A stretch of 64,000 bases of DNA from Clytia hemisphaerica (Eukaryota; Cnidaria; Hydrozoa; Leptothecata; Clytiidae), in contig CACVBU010000143.1 in the NCBI GenBank assembly GCA_902728285.1, positions 62,001 to 126,000 on the forward strand, read 5' to 3'. This document shows positions 1-11,100 of this stretch, one piece after another (position 1 is the first letter of the stretch; every line of letters starts with the position of its first letter). The translations under genes and the position numbers were made by a program. The notes below the pieces were generated by a model. That model was not told the origin of the DNA. It saw nothing but the letters and a program-made list of their open reading frames with translations, and did no database searches.

Positions 1-186
1 CCTAATAAAGTCAACTGCTCTACCTTATTCGCACCTCATTCAAACATCTTGGTCTTGTCATCTCAGAGATCTTACAAAATAATTACTCTCTATAATTCTT
101 TCCTTGGAATAAAATGCTTCGTCGATCTTGAAGATCGAATAAGAGAGAGTATTGCGTGTTTCATTTATCTACTGAATGTATCAAGA

Positions 187-328
187 ACGTTTTCTTATAA
201 AAACATCTAAAAGCCTTCGGCTGTTCTTTTTGAGTTGCAAGCCTAAAAATGTTACTAACTAGCTCCTAATACTTCGGTCATCGAATAAGACGATGCTACT
301 TATATAGTTTATTCTAACAAAAAACGTG
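187..328. repeat. Decayed copy of the CACGTTTTTT inverted-repeat MITE family
   Basis: The left part has ACGTTTTCTTATAA followed by AAGCCTTCGG. The right end reads AAAAACGTG followed by TA. The same terminal and internal motifs recur near 51.2, 56.0 and 57.5 kb. The left boundary is approximate. Confidence 0.4.
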
Positions 329-892
329 TATCAAAATTGGGAGAGGTTTTTAGGACCTCTGATGCCACATGTCTATTGTAAACTTTAGGGTACGTGTATT
401 TGTTCAAAAGATTAAGATATAAATCTCTCTATACAGTTATATCTTTTTGTTTTGATTACTTGCAACTGTTGCTTTCTAAATCCGCTAGCTTTCCCATGGC
501 GAAGAAAAGGTTTGTCTGTGTGTGTAGTGACTATATCTTTCTTGCATAAAACTTTCAAAATGACCCGTAAACAAACTCCCTCGTAATCTGGCAAAAGTAG
601 CCTTAAGGTTGTGAAGAGAGCCTTACCTAACTCACAAAAGGTCATTTGAAGAGGGAAATTATTTTTGGAGCTTGCTCCTAAATGGAAATCTATTTTAAGG
701 GACGATTAGCCCTGCTTTAGGACCCTGATCCCTTACTTTTCGTGCAATTTTTTGAGTCATATTATAGGGGAAGCACCAAGTTTTTGGTTCATGTTTACAA
801 ATCATAAGATCTATTGCAAACCACAAGCCGATTTTCCATCTAGAGTTTTGTTTATTTTGATATCTTTCTTTAAACGCAAGAAACGTAACAAT

Positions 893-1367
893 TAGACTAG
901 TAAACTAGTCGTTGAGAACAGACCCATATACAAAAAATGCAAGCTCCAAATAAAAAGAATCGAAGAGGGGGTTGCGTGTCTTTTCTGAATTTCAACGACT
1001 AGAAGCTTTCTTCCCTCAAAAAACGTTGTTTAATTTTACAACCTTTTTCAGGTTTTTGAGAATCCATCCAACTTTTTTGACTAAATGATATTTCATAGTA
1101 ACATTAAACATGGGAACATATAAATAAATGAGCATTTCCAAAAATGCAATAAACAGAAAGAAAAATAAATGCAATCCTGCACGGGTCAGACATACAGAAA
1201 TCTGTATGTCTCTCCTTACGATTTTAGGTGAAGAAAAAAAGGCGTTGGAAGAAGCTTCTAGTCGGTTATTTTCCTTTTCTCTCACGCGCGCTGAATATTT
1301 AATTAGTGTTTACATTATTTGATTGACAGTTTTATTATAAGTAATAACCGACTAGTTTACTAGTCTA
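893..1367. mobile_element. Non-autonomous DNA transposon with 9-bp TSD
   Basis: The 475-bp element begins TAGACTAGTAAACTAGTCG and ends with the perfect reverse complement. The flanking 9 bp CGTAACAAT occur at 884-892 and again at 1368-1376. The CGACTAGAAGC motif recurs inverted just inside each end (about 993 and 1250), which suggests subterminal binding sites. A small palindrome (ACAGAAATCTGT) lies near 1193. It has no coding capacity. A 9-bp duplication is usual for Mutator-like and foldback elements, but no transposase is present, so the class is inferred. Confidence 0.7.
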
Positions 1368-1376
1368 CGTAACAAT

Positions 1377-2739
1377 CCTCTTAGCTAATGCGTGAATTCG
1401 TGACCTACTACTCTTGCCTTGTTTGATGTTTCTGCAACGTTTGTAACCTATGTGGGGTAAAGTATTAGCCTATTATTATTATAAAGGGTTGAGGTTCAAG
1501 GCGCGCCATGGGCCTCTAAGAACCTTTCTTTTTTTACAAACACTTGTTGTTACAATTATTTTTAGGTATAGTTTTGTTCTGGGGCTTCCCCTGACTTTAA
1601 GCAATCAAGCTATAATAGCTAATATTAGCCTATTATTTTCCTAACTTCTCATGGAAAAGTATTTACAACATGACCTGGGAAAGGCAGACAGAGCGTCATA
1701 CTAAATACGCAATATAGACACGTACCATTTTGCGATCTCATTTTTTTTTATGACTCGATGCTACTATGGCAAAAATCACGTAAAACGGACCTCTAGTTAC
1801 AATATGATTGTCTGATTGTACATGAGAAAAATGAACGCGGCAATATTGATTCTATGAGCAAGAGGTATTAGTTAGGGATTACAAACAAGGTAATAAATGG
1901 GCAAATATGGGAAAACGCATGGCGACTGAGTAAAAATCAGGAAAGTAGTCGATTTTCTCTGGCTACTTAAAAATTTGCTCAAGATTACAATTGATAAAGC
2001 AGTATTTTTCAAATTAGGTTTGTAAAATTACTTTTTACCCTTGATAGTGTTTGAATTGGATAGTGATTTTGTGTTCGTTGAAAAAATAATCACAAGTTGG
2101 AATTTTCATTTGAATAATGTGAAACTTCGAAATTACATAAATTATATTTAAAAAATAAGATACTAAAAATAATATGCCATAATTGGCCCAGCGCGCAGCG
2201 GAATGGGCCTTTAAAACACAACTGGTCGAAAAGATTTGACTTTGTCTGGGCCTATGCGTGCAATTATCAATTGACGAATCCAGGCTAGAAATTTAATTGT
2301 CTGAATTACTATTGTACGCATGTGTAAGACAGTAAAAACCACAAACAATTAATACCCTCGATTGGTATGGTCAAATCTTTCTAATTAGATGAAGATACTT
2401 ATTTCAGAAAAATTAATTCTTTATTGCTCGCCCGACTCGAGCTGCTCTACATCGAAAAAATTCACTCCTGTAAATTAAGTTGTATGGCGACTCTGCCACG
2501 GAAAATATGTTGACACTAACAACACTGCTGGGCCTTTATACCGCTTAGGCTTCCTTGTTATCTTACACCAGTGGATACTTATAATTTAAGGAAACTCCAA
2601 AGAAATGGCTTTAGATCTCCGGCTGATAGAAATAAAATAGGCAGTTTTTATGCTATATATTTTTGGATTAGTAAATATTTTCAAATATTTTCAGAATGAT
2701 GATTTTCAGACTTGGAAACTGTCAGAATGGAAACCGATC
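1377..2739. other. Non-coding stretch containing a dispersed repeat
   Basis: I see no supported exon here. The stretch includes the dispersed repeat at 1800-2035. The rest is AT-rich unique-looking sequence. Confidence 0.5.
1800..2035 (+). repeat. Dispersed repeat, copy 1 (partner at 14940-15175)
   Basis: About 235 bp align collinearly with 14940-15175. Shared blocks include GGTAATAAATGGGCAAATAT and TTTGCTCAAGATTACAATTG, in direct orientation 13 kb apart. No ends or TSD are clear, so the class is unknown. Confidence 0.7.
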
Positions 2740-3048
2740 TCTTTAGAAATATTTGTGGTCTAGTATTTCATTCAAGAAATTTCTTGTCGCTAAAAAATTT
2801 CCCTTTTCTGCTGTTTGTTTTGTTTACTAAACGTTTTATGAGCAAGTGTCTTGTTTTTTTGCGGTTCAAAAATCTGGAAGGTTGTTTCTGATGCTAAATG
2901 TTTTCCATAACTCGAACATTTGATTACTCAAATGTCTCCTTAACTCGAACAAGGTTGCTGGTTCTTTCAGTTAACAATCCCTTATAAACCAATCTTCACA
3001 ACTCGAATCTTCCATAACTCGAACAAATAGCGCTCCGCAATGCATACG

Positions 3049-3242
3049 TCATAATTATTACTTTTCACTTTTTTGACATTTGTACGAGTTGCAATCCCAC
3101 AATTCAACGCGGCTCAATTAAAGATACGTGCAAGCTGTTATATAGCTTTTGTCAAACGATGCAATTAACGTGCAAAAGAGATTAGCGCAAAGGTTGATGG
3201 GATTGGAACTCGTACAAACACATCGAGAGTAATGATTATGTC
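3049..3242. mobile_element. Small inverted-repeat element upstream of peptide gene A
   Basis: TCATAATTATTACT and TTTGTACGAGTTGCAATCCC on the left match, inverted with mismatches, GGGATTGGAACTCGTACAAA and AGTAATGATTATG on the right. It is about 194 bp and non-coding. No TSD is obvious. It is not evident at the equivalent place in unit B, so it may have arrived after the duplication. Confidence 0.5.
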
Positions 3243-4256
3243 AAAAATAAAATCTATTTTTAGATTCAGCGCGGTGCGCTATTCGCATTCCTCGCGTGTG
3301 TTCAAGTTATTGAGACTCCCCTGTCCAGAGATGTTCAGATCACAAGTTAAGACAATTTTAAAAGACAACTTTGAAACCAAAGAAAGGAAATCGGCTTAGC
3401 CCACGTGCTCTCCTTCAACTGGCAGAAGATAAATAAAAGCTCCTTGGAGACAGCTTTCAAGCACCAAATGGAATGATAAAATATCAATTTTTGTAGCGTG
3501 GTTCGAAAGTTAATTGTCTTCCAAGAAAAGACAGAAAAAACAATCCCTGACTTTCTCCCTTTCCCTCGATTTATAGTGAATTGTAAAAGTTGTCAACACA
3601 GATTCTTAATAAGGAAGTTTTAAATGCTAGCAGTTTAAAAAAAGAAGCAAAAACAGACTCAAAGTTTGCTAAGTGTTATGAAGCAGCTAAAATTTTTATG
3701 TCTTCATGCACCAACGAATCCCACATATCAAACAGGGATTGAAAGAATTGACCGGCAATATAGTGCGTCAAATTTTCCGTCAAACTTGGAAAGTTTACTA
3801 ATCTCTAATCCTGATGATTTGGAAAAAGAGACAGGGGTGTGTGCATAGTGTTTCTCATGCCAAGCCCCTTGGTCATAGAGTCGTGCATGTCAATGCGTCG
3901 GAAATGTGATGTAATCATTTGATATACGCAGTTTTGTAGTTTTTTTGCGCATTTTCAGAAAAAAATCCAACATTTTTTATCCAATATTTTCTATATCTTC
4001 TTCTTTGTGATTGAACTTTGTTGAGGATATTTTAAAAGCTTTTTAAAAAAGCATAGGCAGCTCGAAAATTATAAAAGTTTACAAAATTACAAATTTGCGG
4101 AAAATTTACAAAACTACGCATAACACCTTTTAATCAATTCGGAATAATTTTCCAAAGGAGTTTCTACAAACCAGTTGAACCAGATTTTAAGACGAATGAA
4201 AGATTTCAGTAAGTGTGTTATCTTAAAAAATCAAACCAGGATATTACTCTAGAATT

Positions 4257-4330
4257 GGCCAATCGAACACCCACTAAAGTGACTAACACACTTTAAACTT
4301 TCCAAATATAAAGAGAGGGGGGAGAACTGA
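4257..4330 (+). promoter_or_regulatory. Conserved upstream block of peptide gene A
   Basis: This stretch (GGCCAATCGAACACCCACTA through AAGAGAGGGG) is nearly unchanged at 9576-9650 upstream of peptide gene B. It lies about 230 bp before the TATA box here and about 270 bp before it in gene B. It contains CCAAT. Retention at both genes suggests a shared proximal regulatory element. The function is inferred. Confidence 0.5.
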
Positions 4331-4487
4331 GAGTTGCTTAAGAATCAGTCTTGCAGTAATATATACTGTAGACAAAATGTTACAACTTATTCCTGATTGT
4401 AAAACGATTCCCTGAGAGAGGATTATGTTTCGATAATCAATAGACTATATTTGTGTTTATTTAAGGGGTAATCCTTCAGTGGAGTAG

Positions 4488-4495
4488 TATAAAAG
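4488..4495 (+). promoter_or_regulatory. TATA box of peptide gene A
   Basis: TATAAAAG lies 115 bp before the start codon. The matching place before gene B carries TATAAATAG. This predicts transcription starting near 4515-4525 and a 5' UTR of about 80-90 nt. Confidence 0.65.
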
Positions 4496-4602
4496 TGAGA
4501 AAAGATGAGTTTTGAAGACAGAAACATAAAGATACTCAAACAAGAAGCATCTAACGAGAAACAAAAAAGAAGTTCATTTACACTCACAAAATTCGCAATA
4601 AT

Positions 4603-4993
4603 ATGGATTCGATGAAATTATTGACTGTTTTATTTCTGGTTGTTGTTTTGCTTTGTCAAATGAATTCGATTGAAGGCAAACCGTGCGGTGGTGCAAGATG
4701 GAACAAACCATGTCCTAAGAATAAACATAACCAAAAGGTAAGGGCTCATTAACAATCTATCTTATGTTAAATATATTGAAGCGAGGCTCGAAAAAAACAT
4801 CGTATTCAACCAAAGCATTTAAATGAAATCACACCCTTTAAATGATTCTTTTATTCTTGTTCTTCAGAAATCAAACATCAAAAGGCACACAAGACACCAA
4901 CGAGCAGTTGAAGAGCAACATGACCTTGAAGTCATGGAAGAAATTGAACGAATCATGAAACTACCGAATACCAGCAATAGTCTAAAGTTCTAG
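4603..4993 (+). CDS. Secreted cationic/acidic peptide precursor A (86 aa, two exons)
   Basis: The exons are 4603-4737 and 4868-4993, joined in phase 0 across a 130-bp GTAAGG...CTTCAG intron. The start ATG has A at -3 and G at +4, and follows a TATA box. Residues 1-25 form a signal peptide (MDSMK, then a Leu/Val core, ending SIEG). The next part begins KPCGGARWNKPC, with two cysteines eight residues apart (28 and 37) that could form one disulfide loop. It runs on as a strongly basic stretch (KNKHNQKK, KRHTRHQR) with dibasic sites. The last 30 or so residues are acidic (EEQHDLEVMEEIERIM) and probably helical. I do not recognise the family. The layout resembles host-defence peptide or neuropeptide precursors in which an acidic segment balances a cationic one, but that is inference. 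Its paralogue is 5.4 kb downstream. Confidence 0.85.
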
Positions 4994-5350
4994 AGCTGTT
5001 GGAATGCAGTATCGTCTCTATCGCTAGAAGTTTCATACGCACTTTTGAACTGAAGCACCAATTGGTGGTAGAAGTAGGAAAAGCCACAGTTGAATTTGTT
5101 TTTAATTTTGGATGAACTTGGTACAGTCACGATTACTATGACACAAAAAGTTATTGTTAAACAAAAATGAAAAGGAAGCGATTGATTCGTTTTCGCTCTT
5201 CAGGGAAGAAATTTTTAGGTATTTTTAAAAATTCAATTTTTATAAGAACAAGCTGGTCTTGTTCATAAGTTATTCTTAAAGTTTGTAAATATTATTATTA
5301 TTGTAGGGAATTTCTTGTATTATTTATGTAGGTAGAAATTATTATGGTTA

Positions 5351-6195
5351 TAAGTTATTGTATTTTATTGTAAGCTATCAACCTTTATATGAAAATTTAA
5401 AAGATTCAACAAAATCAACAAAAATGACAACGATTAGTTGTTTGGAATCTTTGACTTAAGGAGCCCCCCCCCCCAGTCACCTTTCAAATCACGCAAAAAA
5501 ATTCCAAATCACGTTATCACGAGTTAAATTTTCTTTCTATCACGATCACGTTGATCATGGTTCCTCTGATCAACTTTAAAATCTTCAATCACGAAATCAC
5601 AAAGTTGAAAAAACGCCAATCACTCCATCTCGAAAACTGCAGGGGGATCCTCCTTAAGACTGTTTTGACTTCACGAAAACGGTTTACGAAGATTTCTTTA
5701 GAAACAAGAAAGGGACGCATGTAGGATATAGAATAAAATAGAACAATCAGGGCGAAAAAAAACATAATCACAGCTGGCACACAACGTTGTTTTAACGTTC
5801 AAATAACGTTGTTTGGACGTTATGAATGTCACATGGACGTTGATTTGACGTTGCGTGCCGTCTGGGATCACACTTCCTTTACTTCAAAATTTGACCTCTT
5901 CTGCACAATTAGACGTTTTTCTGTTTTTGGACAAATCTAAAGCAACGATTCTTAACTTGATTCAACTTTGTTTTACTAATATATTAAAATAAAGTAATAA
6001 ATAATGGTGGCACGAGTCATGTCACTAAGCTATCGCATTACCATGAATTTAGTACCGTGAGCATCACAGTTTGGCCTTCACTGAAATTGAACTTTTGAGG
6101 AAATTTTGAATAGATTTTAGTGCACATGTCACAATGGAATTAGCCATGGTATTTCATCCTCATATTGGAGTTAAACCCATAACGTGTTTTAGTAT
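5351..6195. other. Non-coding stretch
   Basis: It holds a poly-C run near 5463, an AATCACG-rich stretch (5480-5600) and the ACGTTG cluster at 5782-5862. I see no exon. Confidence 0.5.
5782..5862. repeat. ACGTTG-rich inverted/tandem repeat
   Basis: ACGTT or its complement AACGT recurs about every 10-14 bp (AACGTTGTTTTAACGTTC, AACGTTGTTTGGACGTT, GGACGTTGATTTGACGTTG). The stretch is bounded by GGCACACAACG and TTGCGTGCC. It looks like a transposon-end cluster. No TSD was found. Confidence 0.45.
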
Positions 6196-6495
6196 CCGGG
6201 AGGGGGCTTACTTAGGCAAAAATGGGTGCCGGTATCTGTGAGCCATAAGGGTCCCTTTTTTGCACCCTCGATGGAATATAAAAGCAAATTGCCAATTCCA
6301 AAATTGCGTAAATCAAAAATAGGCTCTCTAAAATGCACACAAATTCTTAAAATTTGGACTGAAATTTGTAAATTTTGGCTCAAAATTTCGGAGCAGGTCT
6401 CTCTAAAGGTGACACAAATTCGGTCTCTTTAAGGGTCGATTTTCAAACTTTGGCTCGGACATACCCGTCATCTTGCAAATTTAGTACCCCTGGGA
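6196..6495. mobile_element. Probable hAT-like MITE with G-rich end
   Basis: The left end is CCGGGAGGGGGC and the right end is the complement of TCCCAGGGG. TTAGTAT precedes (6189-6195) and follows (6496-6502) the element. If its last base is counted as flank, the duplication is 8 bp with one mismatch. The ends resemble the element at 8958-9418. It is non-coding. Confidence 0.5.
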
Positions 6496-6502
6496 TTAGT
6501 AT

Positions 6503-7829
6503 TCATAAAGATATATTTCTACAGAGTGACTCTGAGACTTATTAATATCAGTAAAATAATTTTCTTTCAAATGAGTTTACTCACTGATACCCATCAAACC
6601 TGCAAGGTGAATATAGTCAAAATATTAATTTCAAAGGTCATATTGTAAAAGTAGCAAGCCTAATCTTTTCTCAGATATGTTTTAAGATAACGAAAATTTT
6701 CTACGTTATAAAGGTATGATTTATTTGGGATCTTTTGTTCTCGCTTAAAGCGCACTGAATAAAAAGTTCAACTGTCATTGCAGCTTGGCTGTAGACCTGT
6801 GATACGTTATGGTTTGGCTCAATACTCGCCTACAAAATAGATTGACAATACACTAAACCTAATTTTTCAAAATAACTCTGATTCAGTAATAATCATACAA
6901 TCCTTATCTGGTTGAATCATATAATCATTATCTGGTTGTGGATAAGTGATTGCAAATCTAACCATCATTGTCTCTCTGTCGTTCAAGCAATGTCACAACG
7001 TTGTCTGCATCCGTGAAGGTGCCAGAAAGGTAAATTCATTTGGAACTATGACAAAAATAACATCTCTGAAATTTAATCTATTGAGATGGACTATCTATAA
7101 GACTTTTTCGTGCATATCTCAATCATATTACTACTCCAAAGAATCGAAGATGGAGCGCCCATATGCTCATGTTAACTTTAAGTAAATTATATAATTATTA
7201 CCTTTGATTACCTTTGATGTGTTTCAGCAAATTCTCTGCTCACTCAACCCGTGGGGTCCGGTGTTTGACCATTTCAACAATTGAATTCGAGTCAGCCATC
7301 CTGTAAGGGAGATAGGCAGGGAGTAGTGGATGGTCGGGAACATCTTGGAGTAGTTGTCGGGAACGGAAAATGTTATTTTGATCTGGAGAAGCAAAATCTA
7401 GCAAACAATCGGTCGGAATTCTGGAATTAGAGAAAGAATACTCAAAACTACCAACAATTTTGTAGAGATCTTGAATCAAAAAAAACTTTTTTTTTGTGAC
7501 GGGATTTTGGTTCTTGTTTGGTGGAATTGCGGAAAAGATACAGCTCTGTTAAATAAGTCTATTCTGACAATATTTGGTAATTTTTGGCCATTTTAGTCTT
7601 TTTCATAGAGGGCTTTAAATGTTAAATAGGAGATGCGAAAAATTGGAACATAGATTTGAAACAAGCAAGATTAAAATATTTCTTTTTTTTTTCAATTTTC
7701 GATTTTATGAAAATTTCAAATATATTTGTTTAATTTAACGATGTTTAATTTTTTAACATAGCGTAGATGAGTTGAAAACTTTAATTTTCAGATGCTGAAA
7801 CCGCCGATGGGTATGAAATTGAGCCCTAT
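6503..7829. other. Non-coding stretch between the duplicated units
   Basis: The short open frames here have no recognisable domain, start context or splice support. I see nothing else in it. Confidence 0.45.
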
Positions 7830-8957
7830 AACTGCGGTCTAAGATGTCATATTCAAGAAATTTCTTGTCACTGAAAACTTTCCCTTCTGATATCGTCAGT
7901 TTTGTTTGTTGAAAGTTTTGACAGCAAAGTGTCGATTTCTTGAGAGAGGTTTCAAATGCTGAATGTTTTGAGAGGACAGTCAAATCCTTATATAGAAAAT
8001 CGCTGTTGATGCCTCATGTAAGAAAATCTCTTTTTAACAAACACTACCCAACAAGAACGCCTCATTATACTTAAAAGTGACCTTGGCTACAGAAACATGA
8101 CATGAAGTATATACCAAGACTACGGATTCTCAAATCTCACGTCAAGTTGAAGTTGACGTTAGAAACGAAAGAAAGGAAGTCGGCTTAGCCCACACACTCT
8201 CTTTCAACAACTTCAAGACAACTTTCAAGCACTGAAGTAGATGACGAAAACTTTAAGCTTCCTTGCAGCGTGGTCCGAAACTGGATGTCTTCCAAGAAAA
8301 GAGAAAGGAAAAGTACAAAGTCGCTTTCACTCAATATTTAGTGGGTCAAGAAATCGTAAAATATGATACCTGTCAAAAAATTTATACCCCCATAACTTGA
8401 ATGTTGATTGTGTGAAAAAATTGCGAAAATTTGCATTTTTTGTCACTGCTTAGTGTGGTTTACACTGAATTATTGTTACTTTGTCTTGACCACCGAAACA
8501 ACAAATGGCTAATTTTGTCACATCATCAAACCCGTACGCCCTTAAACATCCCTGTGTCACAGACTCATGGCAGGGATACCTACCCAACTGAGAAGTTTGG
8601 CTAAAATTTCATCCCCTGTGGGAAAATAGCCTACAATTTCAGCTCATCCATTGGAAAATTGACTTTGTTTCTCTGTTCAAAATTTAATAAAAAAATGCAC
8701 TCTAAAACCATCCCAACTTGATTTTTAACCTAACAACATAGAACCAATATCTCCATTAGAATTTCAATAGAAAATTCCATCCCGTTTCCCGTTGTAGGAT
8801 GCTCCTCCGGTGGCTGTGAGATAGGGGTGTCCCCAAGGTAGAGAATTTGGCAAATGTCACCACAATAATGAGGTGAAAATGTTAGCTCAATACCCTCAAT
8901 AGCAGCAGCGGGAGACTTATGGTAGGATCATAAAGCAGCTTGTTCACTTGCTGGCCT

Positions 8958-9418
8958 CCCGGGGGGGGGGACTCAATTTCGAAACGACGGTATGTGCCGC
9001 GCAAAATCTACTTTTTAAAATCGTACCCTTACAGTGCAGTTCAATATGGCATGGCTGAAAAGGTACCCTTTCAGTGCATTTTCTTATGATTACCCAACCC
9101 TTATATAGTGCACTATATTTCTCGGCTGTAAATCTGCTTGAAAGATAGAAGAAGCTTGGGAAAATTTCTGATTAAAAGAAAAACTTAGAAAATTATTCTT
9201 GTCAGCTGTAATTGTCAGACAATAGAAACTTTTTCAAACAAACGAGAAGTAAAAACCTTTCTTTTTAACAATTATTTTGAATTTGTTTTAAAATTCGACC
9301 CTTGCAGTGCAATCTCACAGAAACAGATCCTTACAGTGCATTTTGGGATGCTGAAAAACCCCACCCTTAAGCGCGGCACATGACGTAGGCCAGATCATAT
9401 GAGTGCCCCCCCTCTGGG
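8958..9418. mobile_element. hAT-like MITE with 8-bp TSD
   Basis: GCTGGCCT occurs at 8950-8957 and 9419-9426. The ends are G-run TIRs (CCC then GGGGGGGACTC on the left; the right complement reads CCCAGAGGGGGGGCACTC). TGTGCCGCGC lies inside the left end and its complement GCGCGGCACA inside the right. TTACAGTGCA-type motifs recur on both sides. A fragment with the same motifs (GGGGGGGCACTCA, CACTGTAAGGGT) lies at about 18746-18850. It sits about 160 bp before the conserved promoter block of peptide gene B and is missing from unit A. Confidence 0.7.
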
Positions 9419-9575
9419 GCTGGCCTTTAAGATCGTTTATCATTTGAGAAAGTATTTTCCAAAAATCTTTTTCCAACACCAGTAAAAAGGGATTTTCAAA
9501 ATGATTAGAGCTGCTATCCACTTTTGAGAGTAGATTATCGTTAAAAAAAGGAGCCCATGATATTGCTTTAGAGTC

Positions 9576-9650
9576 GGCCAATCGAACACCCACTAAATTG
9601 GCTAGCACACTTTGACTTTCCAAATATAAAGAGAGAGGGGAGAGCTGAGA
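9576..9650 (+). promoter_or_regulatory. Conserved upstream block of peptide gene B
   Basis: Counterpart of 4257-4330, with a few substitutions and small length changes. It lies about 270 bp before TATAAATAG. Confidence 0.5.
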
Positions 9651-9848
9651 GTAGATTAAGGATTATTTTGTAGCATTACCGACTTTAGCAAATCGCTACA
9701 ACTTTTTTTGCGTGATGGATGTTGGAAAGTTACAATCTGATTGTAATCAGAAACCCTGAGATAAGAGTAAGTTTAGATATATAATCAATGTTATAAAAAC
9801 AATACAATTTTCTTGTTTATTTAAGAGGTAATGTTACAGGTCGATCAG

Positions 9849-9857
9849 TATAAATAG
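9849..9857 (+). promoter_or_regulatory. TATA box of peptide gene B
   Basis: TATAAATAG lies 111 bp before the start codon. The 5' UTRs of A and B share the AGAAACATAAAGATACTC block. Confidence 0.65.
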
Positions 9858-9959
9858 CAGGCTGGGATTTAGCTGAAGATCAGAAACATAAAGATACTCC
9901 ATCAAGAAGCATCCAAATAGAAACCAAGCAGAAATTCACATAAATTATCAATCATAGCA

Positions 9960-10635
9960 ATGGATTCCTTGAAATTATTGACTGTTTTATTTGTTGTTGT
10001 TGTTTTGCTTTGTCAAATGAATTCGATTGAAGGCAAGCCATGCGGTGGTGCAAGGTGGAACAAACCATGTCCTAAGAACAAACATAACCAAAAGGTAAGG
10101 AGAATTTGTTTATAAACAATATGCTCAACTTGACATAAAGTGGAATGAGGGTTAACGCTACACTTCAGGCCGGCGGAAGCGAGGAGACAGGGGAGACTTT
10201 AGCCTCTCCACTTTTGAGCAAATGAGATTTTTTTTCTCAAATTCCTAGGGAATTTATCTCATTTTGAGCCTTCAGCCTTCCCGCTTTTATGGTTGTTCCG
10301 CCTCGGTTCCGCCGGACCAACACTTAGATCTGCAGTCATCTTTGAGAAAGGGCTCAGGCTTCTGTTTATCATCCAACGAAAAAATTTCTTATATGAAGCA
10401 TCTAGAGAGGTTTGCGATTCAGACTAGCAAGGTTTATCTCAACCATCATAACTGAAAAGAAAAACTTTTCCGTTGAATCAACACTCATTTGTAATCCTAT
10501 TTCCCTTGTCTTCAGAAATCAAACACTAAAAGACACACAAGACACCAACGAGCCATCCAGGAACAACAAGACTTGGAAGTCATGAAGGAAATCGAACGAA
10601 TTATGAACCGCCAAAACAATAACTTAAATTTATAA
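9960..10635 (+). CDS. Secreted cationic/acidic peptide precursor B (84 aa, two exons)
   Basis: The exons are 9960-10094 and 10516-10635, joined in phase 0 across a 421-bp GTAAGG...CTTCAG intron. The first exon product differs from peptide A only at positions 4 (Met to Leu) and 12 (Leu to Val), both in the signal peptide. The segment KPCGGARWNKPCPKN onward is identical. Exon 2 keeps KRHTRHQRA and the acidic helix-like DLEVMKEIERIM but ends NRQNNNLNL instead of KLPNTSNSLKF. The intron is longer than in gene A, in part because of a transposon at 10166-10319. The secreted location is inferred from the signal peptide. The activity is unknown. Confidence 0.85.
10166..10319. mobile_element. Short MITE in the intron of peptide gene B, 6-bp TSD
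   Basis: The ends are CAGGCCGGCGGAAGCGAGG on the left and CCTCGGTTCCGCCGGACC on the right. ACACTT flanks both sides (10160-10165 and 10320-10325). It is 154 bp and non-coding. The equivalent intron of gene A lacks it, giving a natural empty-site comparison. Confidence 0.6.
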
Positions 10636-11100
10636 TTGAGATGTTGTTGAAGTTGACAAAGAAGGAGCAATGTTCAATGAAGATGAACGACAATGGAACG
10701 AGAAGAAGTTAATTTGAAATTAAATTAAATTGAGACGGTTGATCCGCGCTCAAATCTTCAAGGAAGAACTTTTTAAATATTTTTACAATCGATATTTTTT
10801 ATAACCGTACATCCTGTGCCCAAGTTCAGGAGTTGCCATAAAGCCATTATGGTAATAACTGGGAGGGCACATTGCTATACATTGTATAATCGATATTTTA
10901 TAAAACATCCCACGAACGAGCTGGTCTTGTTCTTTAGTTAATTTTTTATTTAGTAGTAAAAATTGTAAATATTCTTAGGTAGGGTGGAAAATTTTTGTAT
11001 TTTCATTTTCAGAGGAATGTATTTTGTATTTATGGTCTTTGGGTAGAAAATTATTATAGTTTTAAATTATTGTATTTTATTGTGGTTAAAATTTGAAAAA

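Larger units (their letters stand above)
2740..5350 (+). repeat. Segmental duplication, unit A, carrying peptide gene A
   Basis: Blocks of unit A recur in the same order in unit B (about 7830-11100). Examples are the ATTCAAGAAATTTCTTGTC block (2770 and 7850), GGAAATCGGCTTAGCCCA or its variant (3386 and 8175), the promoter block, both coding exons, and downstream text around GAGCTGGTCTTGTTC (near 5250 and 10918). Differences are substitutions plus independent transposon insertions in each unit. Outer limits are approximate. Confidence 0.7.
7830..11100 (+). repeat. Segmental duplication, unit B, carrying peptide gene B
   Basis: Collinear with unit A (about 2740-5350) but longer, because of insertions at 8958-9418 and 10166-10319. 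Outer limits are approximate. Confidence 0.7.

Noticed and set aside
9315-9623. 102-codon minus-strand open frame
   Set aside because: It spans the end of a MITE, its TSD and the promoter block of peptide gene B. No domain is present and composition is that of the repeats.
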